Part shown: in pieces, positions 7,437 to 16,181 of the stretch | How the letters are laid out: each line of letters begins with the position of its first letter | Position numbering within the stretch: position 1 is the stretch's first letter | Assembly: GCA_958421945.1 (NCBI GenBank) | Contig: CATZMZ010000001.1 | Location: forward strand, 62,001 to 126,000 | Direction of reading: 5' to 3' | Source: an uncultured Eubacteriales bacterium | Lineage (GTDB): Bacteria; Bacillota; Clostridia; Christensenellales; Borkfalkiaceae | DNA: 64,000 nt | Notes under the pieces: generated by a model | What the model saw: the letters and a program-made list of their open reading frames with translations, nothing else | What the model was told of the DNA's origin: nothing | Database searches by the model: none | Program-made: the position numbers and the translations under genes

Positions 7437-9137
7437 ATGCCGCAGGACGCATTCACGTTAAATTTTTTGGCAACCGAGCTTAACGCGGCTCTTAAAGGCG
7501 GAAAGGTCAACAGAATTATTCAGCCCGCGGCGGAAGAGGTTGTTTTAACCGTTTACACGGGTAAATGCACTAAAAAACTTTATATTTCCGTCAATCCCGC
7601 GTGTCCGAGAATAGGCGTTATCGAGGGAGATAAAGAAAGCCCTCTTACCGCACCTAATTTTTGCATGCTTCTCCGCAAGCATCTGCTGTCCGCCACGCTT
7701 GACGGCGTTTCGCTCGTCGGGTTCGACAGAATTATAAGGATAGATTTTACCGCCTCGTCCGAATTTTTCGACGCGGGCAGAAAAACGCTGTTCGTTGAGC
7801 TTATGGGCAGATACAGCAACGTTATTTTAACCGAGAACGGCAAGGTTCTCGGACATAATCGCGGCGTGAATTTTTTTGATAACGGCGTAAGACCGCTTAT
7901 CGTCGGCAGAGATTATTCTTTTCCGCCGTCGGGCGATAAAAAAATCCCGTCGGATGAGTCGCTGATAGATTATTTTAACGCGTTCGACGAAAATTCGGGC
8001 GAAACGCTTGCCGCACACCTTTTTAATGGAGTGCAGGGATTAGCCTCAGACACCGCCGAGGAAATAGCAAAAAGGTATCGCGAGAATAATCCCGTATTTT
8101 CCCCCCGTTCCTTTTTTGAATTTTTAAACGCTTTCATTTACGACGCGACGGCAAGCCCGTGCGTGATATTCCGCGACGGCGCAGTTAAAGACGTCTGCGC
8201 GTTCAGGTATTCCGTGATTAGCGGCGAAGCGAAGGTCTTTCCTTCTTTAATCGAAGCGGAGGAGTTTTTCTTTAAAGAAAAGGAACGCGTAAAAAGTTTC
8301 AAAGAGGGCAAGGACAGGGTTGTCGCGATTACCTCCGCAGCCTTAAAAAAAGCAAAAAAGCGGCTTGCGGTTATTCAGGCAAGGCTTTCCGACGCGGAGG
8401 ACGGCGAAAAGGACAGAATAAAAGGCGAGCTTATCCTTTCAAATATTTACAAAATCAAACAGGGCGACGGCGATTGTACGGTGTTTAATTATTACGATAA
8501 CACGGAAACGGTTATCCCGCTCGATAAAACGTTAAGCCCCGCTAAAAATGCCGAAAAATATTACAAAAAGTATAATAAATCTAAACGCACGCTCGTGGCG
8601 CAAATTCCACAAAAGGAAGCCGCGGAAGCGGAAATCGCGTATCTTTCAGCCGTTTTAGACGAAATCGCGTTAGCCGAAAGCGCTTCGGACGTTACGCTTA
8701 TCGCGGAGGAACTTAACGCGGCGGGATATATCGCCAGACAAAAGCACGACGAAAAACGCCGCAAGGAACGCGTTAAATTCAGAAATTATCTTTGCGACGG
8801 GTTTAAAATTATCGTCGGAAGAAACAACGTTGAAAACGACGAGCTTACGTTTTCCGCAAAGGGCGGCGATTTGTGGCTGCACGCAAAAGATTATCATTCT
8901 TCCCACGCGATAATCGAAACGGAAAACAGAGAGCCGCCGCAGAAAGTCCTTTTAACCGCCGCGGAAATTTGCGCTTATTACAGCAAAGGCAGGGAGGGCG
9001 GCAAGGTGGAAATCGTTTACACCAAGAAAAAGTACGTAAAAAAACCGCCTAAAAGCAGGCTCGGCTTCTGTACGTACAGCGAGTTTAAGTCGCTTGTGGT
9101 TAACCCGTCGGCGCATACGGAATTATTAAAACAATGA
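7437..9137 (+). CDS. rqcH: NFACT-family ribosome quality control protein RqcH
   Basis: 566 residues, full length for the family once called fibronectin-binding protein. NFACT-N domain (about 1-190) with FDRII and FVELMGRYSNVIL; helical and coiled-coil middle (about 270-420); NFACT-R domain near the C-terminus with GRNNVENDELTF and DLWLHAKDYHSSHAII. In Bacillus subtilis RqcH binds stalled 50S subunits and recruits tRNA-Ala to add C-terminal alanine tails that target nascent chains for ClpXP. GAGGAG-type site (AAAGGAG) is 7 bases before the ATG. Cytoplasmic. Confidence 0.92.
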   Translation: MPQDAFTLNFLATELNAALKGGKVNRIIQPAAEEVVLTVYTGKCTKKLYISVNPACPRIGVIEGDKESPLTAPNFCMLLRKHLLSATLDGVSLVGFDRIIRIDFTASSEFFDAGRKTLFVELMGRYSNVILTENGKVLGHNRGVNFFDNGVRPLIVGRDYSFPPSGDKKIPSDESLIDYFNAFDENSGETLAAHLFNGVQGLASDTAEEIAKRYRENNPVFSPRSFFEFLNAFIYDATASPCVIFRDGAVKDVCAFRYSVISGEAKVFPSLIEAEEFFFKEKERVKSFKEGKDRVVAITSAALKKAKKRLAVIQARLSDAEDGEKDRIKGELILSNIYKIKQGDGDCTVFNYYDNTETVIPLDKTLSPAKNAEKYYKKYNKSKRTLVAQIPQKEAAEAEIAYLSAVLDEIALAESASDVTLIAEELNAAGYIARQKHDEKRRKERVKFRNYLCDGFKIIVGRNNVENDELTFSAKGGDLWLHAKDYHSSHAIIETENREPPQKVLLTAAEICAYYSKGREGGKVEIVYTKKKYVKKPPKSRLGFCTYSEFKSLVVNPSAHTELLKQ

Positions 9138-9221
9138 TGCGGAAACACTATCGCCACCGAGAAGCGAAAAGGTCGTTTTTACGCAATTATTTGACAAAAA
9201 TTGCGTATTTGTCCAGAATAC

Positions 9222-9250
9222 TTGACTAAATATCACATTTGTTTTATACT
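9222..9250 (+). promoter_or_regulatory. promoter of the 209-residue membrane protein gene
   Basis: TTGACT (9222-9227), 17-base spacer, TATACT (9245-9250). A second TTGACA at 9191 lies too far upstream for this -10 box. Confidence 0.75.
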
Positions 9251-9283
9251 ATAACATACTTATACGGAGGGAGAGAGAAGATT

Positions 9284-9913
9284 ATGAAAAAAATAACCGA
9301 TTATTTAGAACAGAACATTCTGATTATTTTCGGCGCGCTTTTGTTTATCTATTACCTGAACTATTTGGCTTACGGCGGCGCGGCACTTGCGCTTGGAATA
9401 AGCGCGATTATTATTTCCGCGTATTATTTAACCGTCGGCATTTTGCTCGTGCTGATAGGAAACAAACTTTCGCCGAAGGCGAAGAAGATGTTTAACTTGC
9501 TTTCGGTGTCGCTGTTTGCCGTGTTTATGTTTATAAAATTTTTGCTTTTAACCATCAATGCGGCAAGCGCTATGGGTCCGACAGCCTGGACGATTAAAAT
9601 TTTAAGCATGGCGGCATCGCTCGCGCTTATCGTTATTTATATCGTTTCAAAGTTTTCCGCCGAGTCTTTCGCTTATCGCTTTGCGCATTTGTTTTCTTTG
9701 ATTTTCGTTTTAGTGCTGCTTTTGGATATTTTATTCGACCTTGGCGGCAATTCTAAAACCTTAGGCGATATCGACGTTCTTTTGGTTGTGATTTACGGGT
9801 TTTATTCTTTCTATCTTTTCGCGTCTTTTGAAAAAACGGAAGTAATTTCCGCAAAAGAGGAAGAGGAAACGGCGGACGCGCCGCAGGGAACGGCACAGCC
9901 CGAAGAAAAATAA
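9284..9913 (+). CDS. hypothetical multi-pass membrane protein
   Basis: 209 residues from ATG 9284, chosen because GGAGGGAGAG lies just upstream; an in-frame earlier start at 9239 falls inside the promoter. Five or six hydrophobic segments span residues about 10-190, and the tail is acidic and Glu/Ala-rich (about 190-209). No family recognised. It has its own promoter and terminator, so it is an independent unit. Confidence 0.75.
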   Translation: MKKITDYLEQNILIIFGALLFIYYLNYLAYGGAALALGISAIIISAYYLTVGILLVLIGNKLSPKAKKMFNLLSVSLFAVFMFIKFLLLTINAASAMGPTAWTIKILSMAASLALIVIYIVSKFSAESFAYRFAHLFSLIFVLVLLLDILFDLGGNSKTLGDIDVLLVVIYGFYSFYLFASFEKTEVISAKEEEETADAPQGTAQPEEK

Positions 9914-9945
9914 TTTTTTTTAGATATTAAAACGTAACAATTCGC

Positions 9946-9981
9946 GGCGCGCAAAGGTTTTGCCTTTGCGCGCCGTTTTTT
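9946..9981 (+). terminator. rho-independent terminator
   Basis: GGCGCGCAAAGG (9946-9957), loop TTTTG, CCTTTGCGCGCC (9963-9974), then G and six T. Confidence 0.92.
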
Positions 9982-10043
9982 AGCGTGTTTAATCGTATAG
10001 CGTTATTCGATTGTTCATATATCGCGGGGAAAACAAATATAAT

Positions 10044-10274
10044 ATGTTTATGAAGCTTTCCGAATTGCCGCGCGGGAAAAGCGCAAAAATCGTTTCGATG
10101 GATTTGCCCGTTAATATTAAAGACCGCCTGAACCGAGTGGGGCTTACGGCGGGCGTCAGGGTGATTTTCGTTCGTCGCGCCCCGTTCGGCGGACCTTTGG
10201 AGATTAAAGTGCGGGATTTTTATCTTGCTTTAAGAAAAGAACAAGCTGATAAGATAGAGATTGAAATCCGCTGA
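10044..10274 (+). CDS. feoA: FeoA-like small SH3-type protein of ferrous iron transport
   Basis: 76 residues from ATG 10044 (GGGGA about 14 bases upstream; an in-frame ATG at 10050 is an alternative). The sequence has the FeoA pattern: MKLSELPRGKSAKIV, then NRVGLTAGVRVIFVRRAPFGGPLEIKV. FeoA is a cytoplasmic accessory protein thought to act on the FeoB G-protein domain. It precedes feoB by 170 bases, a stretch with no visible gene. No Fur box recognised with confidence. Confidence 0.92.
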   Translation: MFMKLSELPRGKSAKIVSMDLPVNIKDRLNRVGLTAGVRVIFVRRAPFGGPLEIKVRDFYLALRKEQADKIEIEIR

Positions 10275-10444
10275 CAGGGTAATGTGTAAAACCTTTGCAA
10301 ACCCTAAAAGGCGTCCGTAATGACGTAAAAACGTTGCCCGTTAAGGCGGTCGGGACATAATGGCGTCAAAGCAAATCGGAACGATACGGACGGATACGAT
10401 GCCGTTCGGCAAGAGAAATAAATAAGTTTTTTCGGAGAGTGTGT

Positions 10445-12367
10445 ATGAATTTTAAGTCCGTGTGTCTTATCGGCAATCCGAACTGCGGCAAGACTACGCT
10501 TTTTAACGCCCTTACGGGTACGTATCAAAAAGTCGGCAACTGGGCGGGCGTTACGACGGAAGCCAAAACGGGAACGTATAAAAAAGATAAAAGCGTTTCC
10601 GTTACCGATTTGCCGGGGCTTTATTCTTTGTCCGCGCTGTCGAAAGACGAAAAAGCCGTTCTCGAATATCTCAAAAATTCTCCGCCCGACGTGCTTGTCA
10701 ACGTTCTCGACGGCACGAATTTAGAGCGCAATCTCTTTTTAACCTGCGAGCTTGTAAAATTGAAAATCCCCGTAATCGTCGCAGTGAATTTCGCTGACGA
10801 TTTGATAAAAAACGGCGTTACGCTTAATGAAAACGAGCTTTCGCAAATGTTTGGCGGCGTTCCCGTGGTTCTTGTTTCCGCGCTTAAAAAAACTAATATC
10901 GACGCGTTAATGCAAAAAGCGAAAAACGCGGTAATTCCCGTTCTAAACGAACGCTTCGAGTCGTCCGCCGACGTTTACGCCTTTATCGAAAGCAAAATTT
11001 CCGCGCTCATCACGAAAAAACAAACGCGTGCGGAGCTGTTTACGCTAAAAGCCGACGGCGTGTTGACGCACGGCGTTTTCGGTGTGATGGTTTTCGTGGC
11101 GGTTATTACGGCGGTTTACTTTTTTTCTATAAAAACGGGGCTGTTTCTCGGCGGGTTTATCGAAAAATTTTTCGTTACGTTCGGCGCGCAGACGCGAAGC
11201 ACGCTAACCGCGGTCGGAGCGCCCGCTTGGCTCGTTTCGCTGATTACCGACGCGGTTTTTAACGGGTTAGGCACGGTGCTTGCGTTTTTACCGCAAATTC
11301 TCGCGCTGTTTTTTTTGATGACTTTGCTTGAAGAAAGCGGTTATATGGCGAGAGTGGCGTTTTTGCTTGACGGACTTTTCAAGAAATCGGGACTCGGCGG
11401 TAAGTCGCTTATTCCGCTCGCGGTGTCTTGCGGGTGTTCGGTTACGGGGATTATGGCGGCGCGGACGATTGAAAACGAAAACGAGCGCGTCGCGACGATT
11501 ATTCTTGCCCCGTTTATGCCGTGCGGCGCAAAGACTGCGGTCTTCGGGTGGTTCGCAAGCGTGTTTTTCAACGGAAATCCGCTTATCGCCGTTTCGCTTT
11601 ACTTTTTAAGCGTAGTCAGCGTTATGCTCGGCGGAAAAATTTTGAGAGCGTTTAAGCCGTTTAAGACAGGTTCGGAAGGGTTTATGCTCGAAATGCCCAC
11701 GCTCCGCGCGCCGTCGATTAAAAACGTTTTTGCCGTTCTGCGTGAAAAAACACTCGATTTCGTAGCTAAGGCGGGAACGGTTATTTTTGCCGTTTCGGTT
11801 GCGCTGTGGGCGTTGTGCAATTTCGGGTTTAACGGCTATACTCACGGCGAAATAGAAAAAAGCTTCGTGTATCTTATCGGAAACGGGCTTAAATATTTGT
11901 TTTATCCGCTCGGTTTCGGGCGGTGGCAAGCTGCGGTTGCCGTCGTTACGGGTGTCCTCGCGAAAGAGGCGGTTATCGAAACGCTTAATATCGTTTGCAC
12001 AGAGTCCGCGGCGTTCGGCAGCCTGTTTAACAGCGGGTTTTCGGTTTACGCGTTTATGGCGTTCGTACTTCTTATGCCGCCTTGCGTTGCCGCGCTGACC
12101 GTCGCGCGGCGAGAGTTGCACGGCAGAAAAACGTTCGCGTTTATGCTCGGGTTTCAGACTCTTTACGCGTATGTCACGGCTTTAATCATAAATTTAACAG
12201 GAATTTTTTTCAGCTCGTCCCCGCGCTTGATTATTACGGTTGTTTTTGTTATAATAATAGCGGTAAGTTTCGTCGCGTGCATAAAATCTGCTTTCGGCGG
12301 TTGCGAAAACTGCGGCAAAACGGGGAGCTGTCAAAAATGTCGGAAAAAAGAACGCAATACGATTTGA
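10445..12367 (+). CDS. feoB: ferrous iron transporter FeoB
   Basis: 640 residues from ATG 10445, six bases after CGGAGAG; the GTG at 10439 overlaps that site and is unlikely. Cytoplasmic G-protein domain: G1 GNPNCGKTT, DLPGLYSLS (G3), NFADD-type G4 region. Two Gate domains follow, with CGCSVTGIMAARTI and PFMPCGAKTAVF; membrane segments fill about 215-620. GTP-dependent Fe2+ uptake across the inner membrane. The extreme C-terminus carries a Cys cluster, CENCGKTGSCQKC, likely to bind iron or an Fe-S cluster and stand in for a separate FeoC. Shorter than E. coli FeoB (773). Confidence 0.95.
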   Translation: MNFKSVCLIGNPNCGKTTLFNALTGTYQKVGNWAGVTTEAKTGTYKKDKSVSVTDLPGLYSLSALSKDEKAVLEYLKNSPPDVLVNVLDGTNLERNLFLTCELVKLKIPVIVAVNFADDLIKNGVTLNENELSQMFGGVPVVLVSALKKTNIDALMQKAKNAVIPVLNERFESSADVYAFIESKISALITKKQTRAELFTLKADGVLTHGVFGVMVFVAVITAVYFFSIKTGLFLGGFIEKFFVTFGAQTRSTLTAVGAPAWLVSLITDAVFNGLGTVLAFLPQILALFFLMTLLEESGYMARVAFLLDGLFKKSGLGGKSLIPLAVSCGCSVTGIMAARTIENENERVATIILAPFMPCGAKTAVFGWFASVFFNGNPLIAVSLYFLSVVSVMLGGKILRAFKPFKTGSEGFMLEMPTLRAPSIKNVFAVLREKTLDFVAKAGTVIFAVSVALWALCNFGFNGYTHGEIEKSFVYLIGNGLKYLFYPLGFGRWQAAVAVVTGVLAKEAVIETLNIVCTESAAFGSLFNSGFSVYAFMAFVLLMPPCVAALTVARRELHGRKTFAFMLGFQTLYAYVTALIINLTGIFFSSSPRLIITVVFVIIIAVSFVACIKSAFGGCENCGKTGSCQKCRKKERNTI

Positions 12368-12501
12368 TGAGGGAAGCCGATAAAATCGAAGAGGACGCGT
12401 TTTTTCCCGAGGAAATCTCGGACGGTTACGCAAAATCGGACAAGGAACGCTATTTCGAATATTACGACGACGTTAAAACTTCTATAAAAGAGGACTGGTA
12501 A
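12337..12501 (+). CDS. small acidic protein overlapping the feoB 3' end
   Basis: 54 residues. The ATG at 12337 has GGGGAG about 9 bases upstream, and the gene overlaps the last 31 bases of feoB in another frame. The product is acidic with many Asp, Glu and Tyr and no hydrophobic segment (begins MSEKRTQYDLMREADK). No family recognised. Position suggests a feo accessory protein translated by coupling; this is inference. It is followed by a hairpin at 12529-12565. Confidence 0.6.
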   Translation: MSEKRTQYDLMREADKIEEDAFFPEEISDGYAKSDKERYFEYYDDVKTSIKEDW

Positions 12502-12528
12502 GCTTTCGCAATTTTTCGATCGTGCTTG

Positions 12529-12565
12529 CGCCGCCGCGGGTATAAAAATTATATCCGCGGCGGCG
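12529..12565 (+). terminator. GC-rich hairpin ending the feo operon
   Basis: CGCCGCCGCGG (12529-12539) and CCGCGGCGGCG (12555-12565) form a perfect 11-bp stem; the loop side is AT-rich and partly pairs. Only TTT follows, so it is a likely rather than ideal terminator. Confidence 0.7.
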
Positions 12566-12613
12566 TTTCGCGTTTCAGCGGGAGGTAATATTATTATAAA
12601 TATCTAAAAGCGA

Positions 12614-12642
12614 TTGCAAAATATTTTTTTATGTGTTACAAT
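12614..12642 (+). promoter_or_regulatory. promoter of the CvpA-like gene
   Basis: TTGCAA (12614-12619), 17-base spacer, TACAAT (12637-12642), then AAGGAG and ATG 12669. Confidence 0.7.
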
Positions 12643-12668
12643 TACTGAAATGGTCAAGGAGATTGCGG

Positions 12669-13277
12669 ATGTCTAATTTGGATTTAATAACGCTCGGCGT
12701 GATTATGTTGACGGCTTTAATCGGCGCGATTAGCGGGTTCGGCAACGGACTGAAATTTTTTGCGCGCGGTTGGCTCGGTCGCATAATTTCCATTATCATC
12801 TGCTATTTTCTGTTCGGACTCGTGCTTAAAATTCCTTTCGTACAGGATTTGCTGCAAAAATTCGTGGCAACTCTCGACGGCGAAAAATGGTATCTTAAAA
12901 TCTTAAAATACGTCAGAATTGATATGATTGTTTTCGCGGTAGTGTTGTTCTTTGCCGTACAGCTCGTGAAAAAGCTCGTCGTGTCGTTAATTAACGGGTT
13001 GTTCAGCATTAACACTCCGTTTATACGCGTATTGAATAAGCTTCTCGGGGTGTTTATCTACCTGTTTTTGCTGTTGCTTTTAGTGCTTATCGTTTTTCAG
13101 ATAGCGTATTTAATAGACGGTGCGGACGGCGCTATTTATCAAAAAACGCATGGCAGCCTTTTCGGTCTGGATAAGCTGTATCTCGATAATCCTTTAAATA
13201 AGGTTATAGAAAGCATCAAGATGGCGTTCGTTAAAGAAAGCGACGGCGGCAAATTTGTTATGCGGCTGTTATACTGA
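12669..13277 (+). CDS. CvpA-like membrane protein
   Basis: 202 residues from ATG 12669 (AAGGAG at 12656-12661). Four hydrophobic segments at about 5-25, 35-60, 80-105 and 125-155. The opening NLDLITLGVIMLTALIGAISGFGNGL, with its small-residue-rich first helix and Gly-rich turn, fits the CvpA/colicin V production family. That family is widespread and its molecular role is unsettled. Monocistronic. Family call is tentative. Confidence 0.6.
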   Translation: MSNLDLITLGVIMLTALIGAISGFGNGLKFFARGWLGRIISIIICYFLFGLVLKIPFVQDLLQKFVATLDGEKWYLKILKYVRIDMIVFAVVLFFAVQLVKKLVVSLINGLFSINTPFIRVLNKLLGVFIYLFLLLLLVLIVFQIAYLIDGADGAIYQKTHGSLFGLDKLYLDNPLNKVIESIKMAFVKESDGGKFVMRLLY

Positions 13278-13405
13278 ACTTTGCCCGCTTTGACGTTGCC
13301 CGCGAGGTATCTCTTTTGGGCAAAGGAGTTTGGAGGGAGGAGAAAAAAACAGAAGCTCGCGGCGTAAACAAATTATAAAAAACTTTAAAAAACCTTGAAA
13401 AAAAC

Positions 13406-13434
13406 TTGCAAAAAATTTTTCTTTGTGTTATACT
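13406..13434 (+). promoter_or_regulatory. promoter of the uracil uptake operon
   Basis: TTGCAA (13406-13411), 17-base spacer, TATACT (13429-13434). Expected start near 13441, leaving about 185 bases of leader before the permease ATG. Confidence 0.8.
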
Positions 13435-13464
13435 GCAAAAAGTAAAATTAAGGAGATGCAAAAG

Positions 13465-13575
13465 ATGACTTTGACTCAAAGTTCGCCTATTTCGCAAATG
13501 TTAAGTCTTTCGTCTTTCTCTCTTTTAAATTCACAGTATTTAAAAAATTCGGTTTTCGTTAAGAAGTCCTTTTAA
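13465..13575 (+). CDS. putative attenuator leader peptide of the uracil operon
   Basis: 36 codons. The ATG at 13465 follows AAGGAG (13450-13455) with 9-base spacing. The peptide is rich in Ser, Leu and Phe because its RNA contains a stretch that is 20 of 21 pyrimidines (13506-13526). Its TAA (13573-13575) sits in the loop of the intrinsic terminator at 13561-13590. This matches the logic of the E. coli pyrBI leader, where low UTP slows RNA polymerase at U-rich sequence, letting the ribosome catch up and block the terminator. The peptide itself probably has no function. No homologue is known to me. Confidence 0.65.
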   Translation: MTLTQSSPISQMLSLSSFSLLNSQYLKNSVFVKKSF

Positions 13576-13590
13576 GGACTTCTTTTTTTT
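13561..13590 (+). terminator. attenuator terminator overlapping the leader ORF stop
   Basis: AAGAAGTCCTT (13561-13571) is followed, after two T, by its exact reverse complement (13574-13584). A further six T follow, to 13590. It stands between the leader ORF and the permease ribosome site (CGGAGG, 13616-13621). A terminator placed before the operon's first large gene implies conditional read-through. Confidence 0.85.
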
Positions 13591-13627
13591 GATTTACGAA
13601 AAGAAAAAATTTATTCGGAGGTTTCCT

Positions 13628-15079
13628 ATGAACAACAACGGTTTGATTTACGACGTAAATGAAAAACCACCTTTCGGCAAAAACCTGCTTTTTGCTTTGC
13701 AACAGTTTTTGGCGATTATTGCGGCAACGATACTCGTTCCGATTTTATCCGATTCGACGGGCGTTTACCTTTCGCAGTCGAGCGCGCTTATCGGCGCGGG
13801 CGTCGGAACGATCGTGTATCTGCTGTTTACAAGATTTAAAAGCCCTGTGTTCCTCGGCAGTTCGTTCGCGTTTATTACGCCGCTTACCACCGCGGTTACT
13901 TACGGTTATTTCGGCATAATTTTAGGCTCGGTTTTCGCCGCGCTCGTATACGTTATCATCGCGCTTTTGATTAAGGCGTTTGGCTCTGAATGGATTAACA
14001 AGCTGATGCCGCCCGTTATCATAGGACCTACCGTTGCGCTTATCGGACTTTCGCTTGCCGGTTCTGCAATGAACAACCTTATGAACATCGCGGTTTCCAA
14101 AGCAAATTATAATCTTTTAGCCATTCTCGTGGGCTTGGTTACTTTCTTTACGGTCGTTATCGCGTCTGTAAAGGGAAGCAAAACGATGAAGCTTTTCCCG
14201 TTCGTAATCGGCGTTCTCGGCGGCTATGTTCTGGCAACGCTGATAACCCTTATCGGATATAACGGCTTAGGCTCGGAATACTGCAAACTGATAGACTTTT
14301 CTATCTTTAACAGCGTTAAGGATTTCAAGAACTGGATTCCCAACATAACCTTTATCGGCGCAATCAAAAACGGAACGGAAGGGGTAACCGGTTTTGCCGA
14401 AGTTCTTTCGATATTCGTGGCGTTCGCGCCGGTGGCTCTGGTCATTTTTGCGGAACACATTGCCGACCACAAGAACATCAGTTCGATTATCGGTAAAGAC
14501 CTTCTTAAAGACCCGGGGTTAGACAAAACTCTTTTAGGTGACGGAATCGGCTCGTTTGCGGGCGCGTTGTTCGGCGGCTGCCCCAACACCACTTACGGCG
14601 AATCCATCGGTTGCGTAGCTATTACGGGTAACGCTTCGGTGTGGACGATTTTTACCACCGCGATTATGTGTATCGTCATTGCGTTCTTCTATCCGGTAAT
14701 GGTTTTCGTTAAAACGATACCCATATGCATAGTCGGCGGCATCTGCATAGCTCTTTACGGCTTTATCGCGGTATCCGGTTTGCGTATGTTCAAGCACGTT
14801 GACCTTGACAACAGCAAAAATCTGTTTATAGTTGCGGCAATTCTCGTAACGGGACTTGGCGGAATTTATTTACAGTTCGGCAAAGTCACGATTTCGTCTA
14901 TTGCTTGCGCTCTTATTCTCGGAATTATCGTAAACCTTATCTTAAAGCCCGCGAAGGCAGAGGTCAACAAAGAGGTTAAATACGATAAGAAAACGGAAGA
15001 AAACATGTTCGGAACGCAGGTCGTGGACAACGCTTCCGCTGAAACGGAGTCTGAAGAAACGGCTTCCACCGAAGAATAA
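13628..15079 (+). CDS. uracil:cation symporter (NCS2 family)
   Basis: 483 residues from ATG 13628, set by GGAGG just upstream. About 12-14 membrane segments. UraA/PyrP-type motifs: PVFLGSSFAFITP, FAPVALVIFAEHIADHKN (substrate-site Glu) and GGCPNTTYGESIG. Imports uracil across the cytoplasmic membrane. The pairing with upp next door supports uracil rather than xanthine or urate. Controlled by the leader/terminator upstream. The C-terminal tail is acidic and Ser/Thr/Glu-rich. Confidence 0.92.
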   Translation: MNNNGLIYDVNEKPPFGKNLLFALQQFLAIIAATILVPILSDSTGVYLSQSSALIGAGVGTIVYLLFTRFKSPVFLGSSFAFITPLTTAVTYGYFGIILGSVFAALVYVIIALLIKAFGSEWINKLMPPVIIGPTVALIGLSLAGSAMNNLMNIAVSKANYNLLAILVGLVTFFTVVIASVKGSKTMKLFPFVIGVLGGYVLATLITLIGYNGLGSEYCKLIDFSIFNSVKDFKNWIPNITFIGAIKNGTEGVTGFAEVLSIFVAFAPVALVIFAEHIADHKNISSIIGKDLLKDPGLDKTLLGDGIGSFAGALFGGCPNTTYGESIGCVAITGNASVWTIFTTAIMCIVIAFFYPVMVFVKTIPICIVGGICIALYGFIAVSGLRMFKHVDLDNSKNLFIVAAILVTGLGGIYLQFGKVTISSIACALILGIIVNLILKPAKAEVNKEVKYDKKTEENMFGTQVVDNASAETESEETASTEE

Positions 15080-15131
15080 AACGGTTTTTATATCGGATAA
15101 CCGGTATATTTAATATCAAATACGAAAAGTC

Positions 15132-15163
15132 TTTCTTGCCGTGCCGTTTTGCGCGGCAAGAAA
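15132..15163 (+). promoter_or_regulatory. hairpin between uracil permease and upp
   Basis: TTTCTTGCCG (15132-15141) pairs with CGGCAAGAAA (15154-15163). No T-run follows, so it may be a processing or mRNA-stability element inside the operon rather than a terminator. Confidence 0.45.
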
Positions 15164-15213
15164 ATTCGGTTATAAAGACGATAATCGAAATCACGCATAA
15201 TTAAGGAGAAAAA

Positions 15214-15852
15214 ATGAAAAATTACAGCAACGTTCATATTTTAGACCATCCGCTTATCAGACATAAAGTCGCAATCATCCGCGACAAAAATACTAACACC
15301 AAGCAATTCCGCGAGATTATAAGCGAAATAGCTACGCTTATGGCATACGAAAGCTTTAAGGACGTCCCCACGCAGGAAATCGAGGTGCAAACCCCGCTTG
15401 AAACGGTTAAGCAAACGGTCGTTAAAGAAAATTCCATCGCTATCGTGCCTATTCTCCGCGCGGGTCTCGGCATGGTGGACGGCGTGCTTACACTTTTCCC
15501 CGCGGCGAAAGTAGGGCATATCGGGCTTTACAGAAACGAGGAAACGCTCGAACCGCAAGAGTATTATTGCAAGCTCCCCGTGGGCATCGACGAAAAGGTC
15601 GTTATGGTTGTTGACCCCATGCTCGCGACGGGCGGCAGTGCGTGCGACGCGATAAAAATGCTTAAAAAACGCGGCTGCAAGCACATTAAGCTTATGTCCA
15701 TAATCGGCGCGCCGGAGGGCGTCGAAAAGGTCGCGGAGGCTCATCCCGACGTTGAAATTTACGTTTCCACGCTCGACAGATGCCTTAACGAAAACGGCTA
15801 TATTCTCCCCGGTCTCGGCGACGCGGGCGACAGAATTTTCGGCACGAAATAA
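15214..15852 (+). CDS. upp: uracil phosphoribosyltransferase
   Basis: 212 residues, the normal family length. Type I PRTase fold with the PRPP loop VVDPMLATGGSACDAI, the IVPILRAGLGMVDG block, and the C-terminal uracil-binding region LNENGYILPGLGDAGDR. Makes UMP from uracil and PRPP, so with the upstream permease it forms a uracil salvage operon. AAGGAG precedes the ATG by 7 bases. Cytoplasmic. Confidence 0.97.
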   Translation: MKNYSNVHILDHPLIRHKVAIIRDKNTNTKQFREIISEIATLMAYESFKDVPTQEIEVQTPLETVKQTVVKENSIAIVPILRAGLGMVDGVLTLFPAAKVGHIGLYRNEETLEPQEYYCKLPVGIDEKVVMVVDPMLATGGSACDAIKMLKKRGCKHIKLMSIIGAPEGVEKVAEAHPDVEIYVSTLDRCLNENGYILPGLGDAGDRIFGTK

Positions 15853-15873
15853 TTTTTTTCTTTTAAGCTATAC

Positions 15874-15932
15874 GCGCCCGTTCGGGGAGCGGCTGAACTG
15901 CCGCGCGTCCTCCGGACGGGCGCTGTTTTTTT
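15874..15932 (+). terminator. terminator after upp
   Basis: GCGCCCGT (15874-15881) pairs with ACGGGCGC (15916-15923). An inner GCGGC/GCCGC arm makes a branched structure, and TGTTTTTTT follows. Good intrinsic terminator. Confidence 0.75.
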
Positions 15933-16107
15933 GTCCGTTACGTTTTTTATCGGGTTTTTCCCGGAGGTTTTCCGGTTTTATTTCGATTTGTTCGCGTTGC
16001 GAATTACGTCGAAAAACGTCGGGTTTTTCGATGTTAAAACCCGCGTGAAAAATTTTACCAAAATGCAATAAATTATCACATTTTTAGTGAACTGAATTTT
16101 CAACAAG
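15933..16107. other. noncoding stretch, no gene seen
   Basis: Between the upp terminator and the upstream region of the 30-codon gene. GC-poor toward its end; no ribosome site with a convincing ORF and no RNA gene recognised. Confidence 0.5.
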
Positions 16108-16122
16108 TGTTAAAATTTAACA
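16108..16122. promoter_or_regulatory. perfect inverted repeat, possible operator
   Basis: TGTTAAA-A-TTTAACA, about 60 bases before the -35 box of the 30-codon gene. A related half (GTGTTAAAA) recurs at 16147-16155. The shape fits a regulator site, but no known factor is recognised. Confidence 0.45.
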
Positions 16123-16181
16123 AAAAAAATAAAATATCAAAAAAAAGTGTTAAAAATTTTCACAAACCCCGTGATAAACTG

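Noticed and set aside
13435..13627. PyrR-type attenuator before the uracil permease
   Set aside because: No PyrR binding-loop motif or competing antiterminator is seen; the leader ORF and terminator explain the region better.
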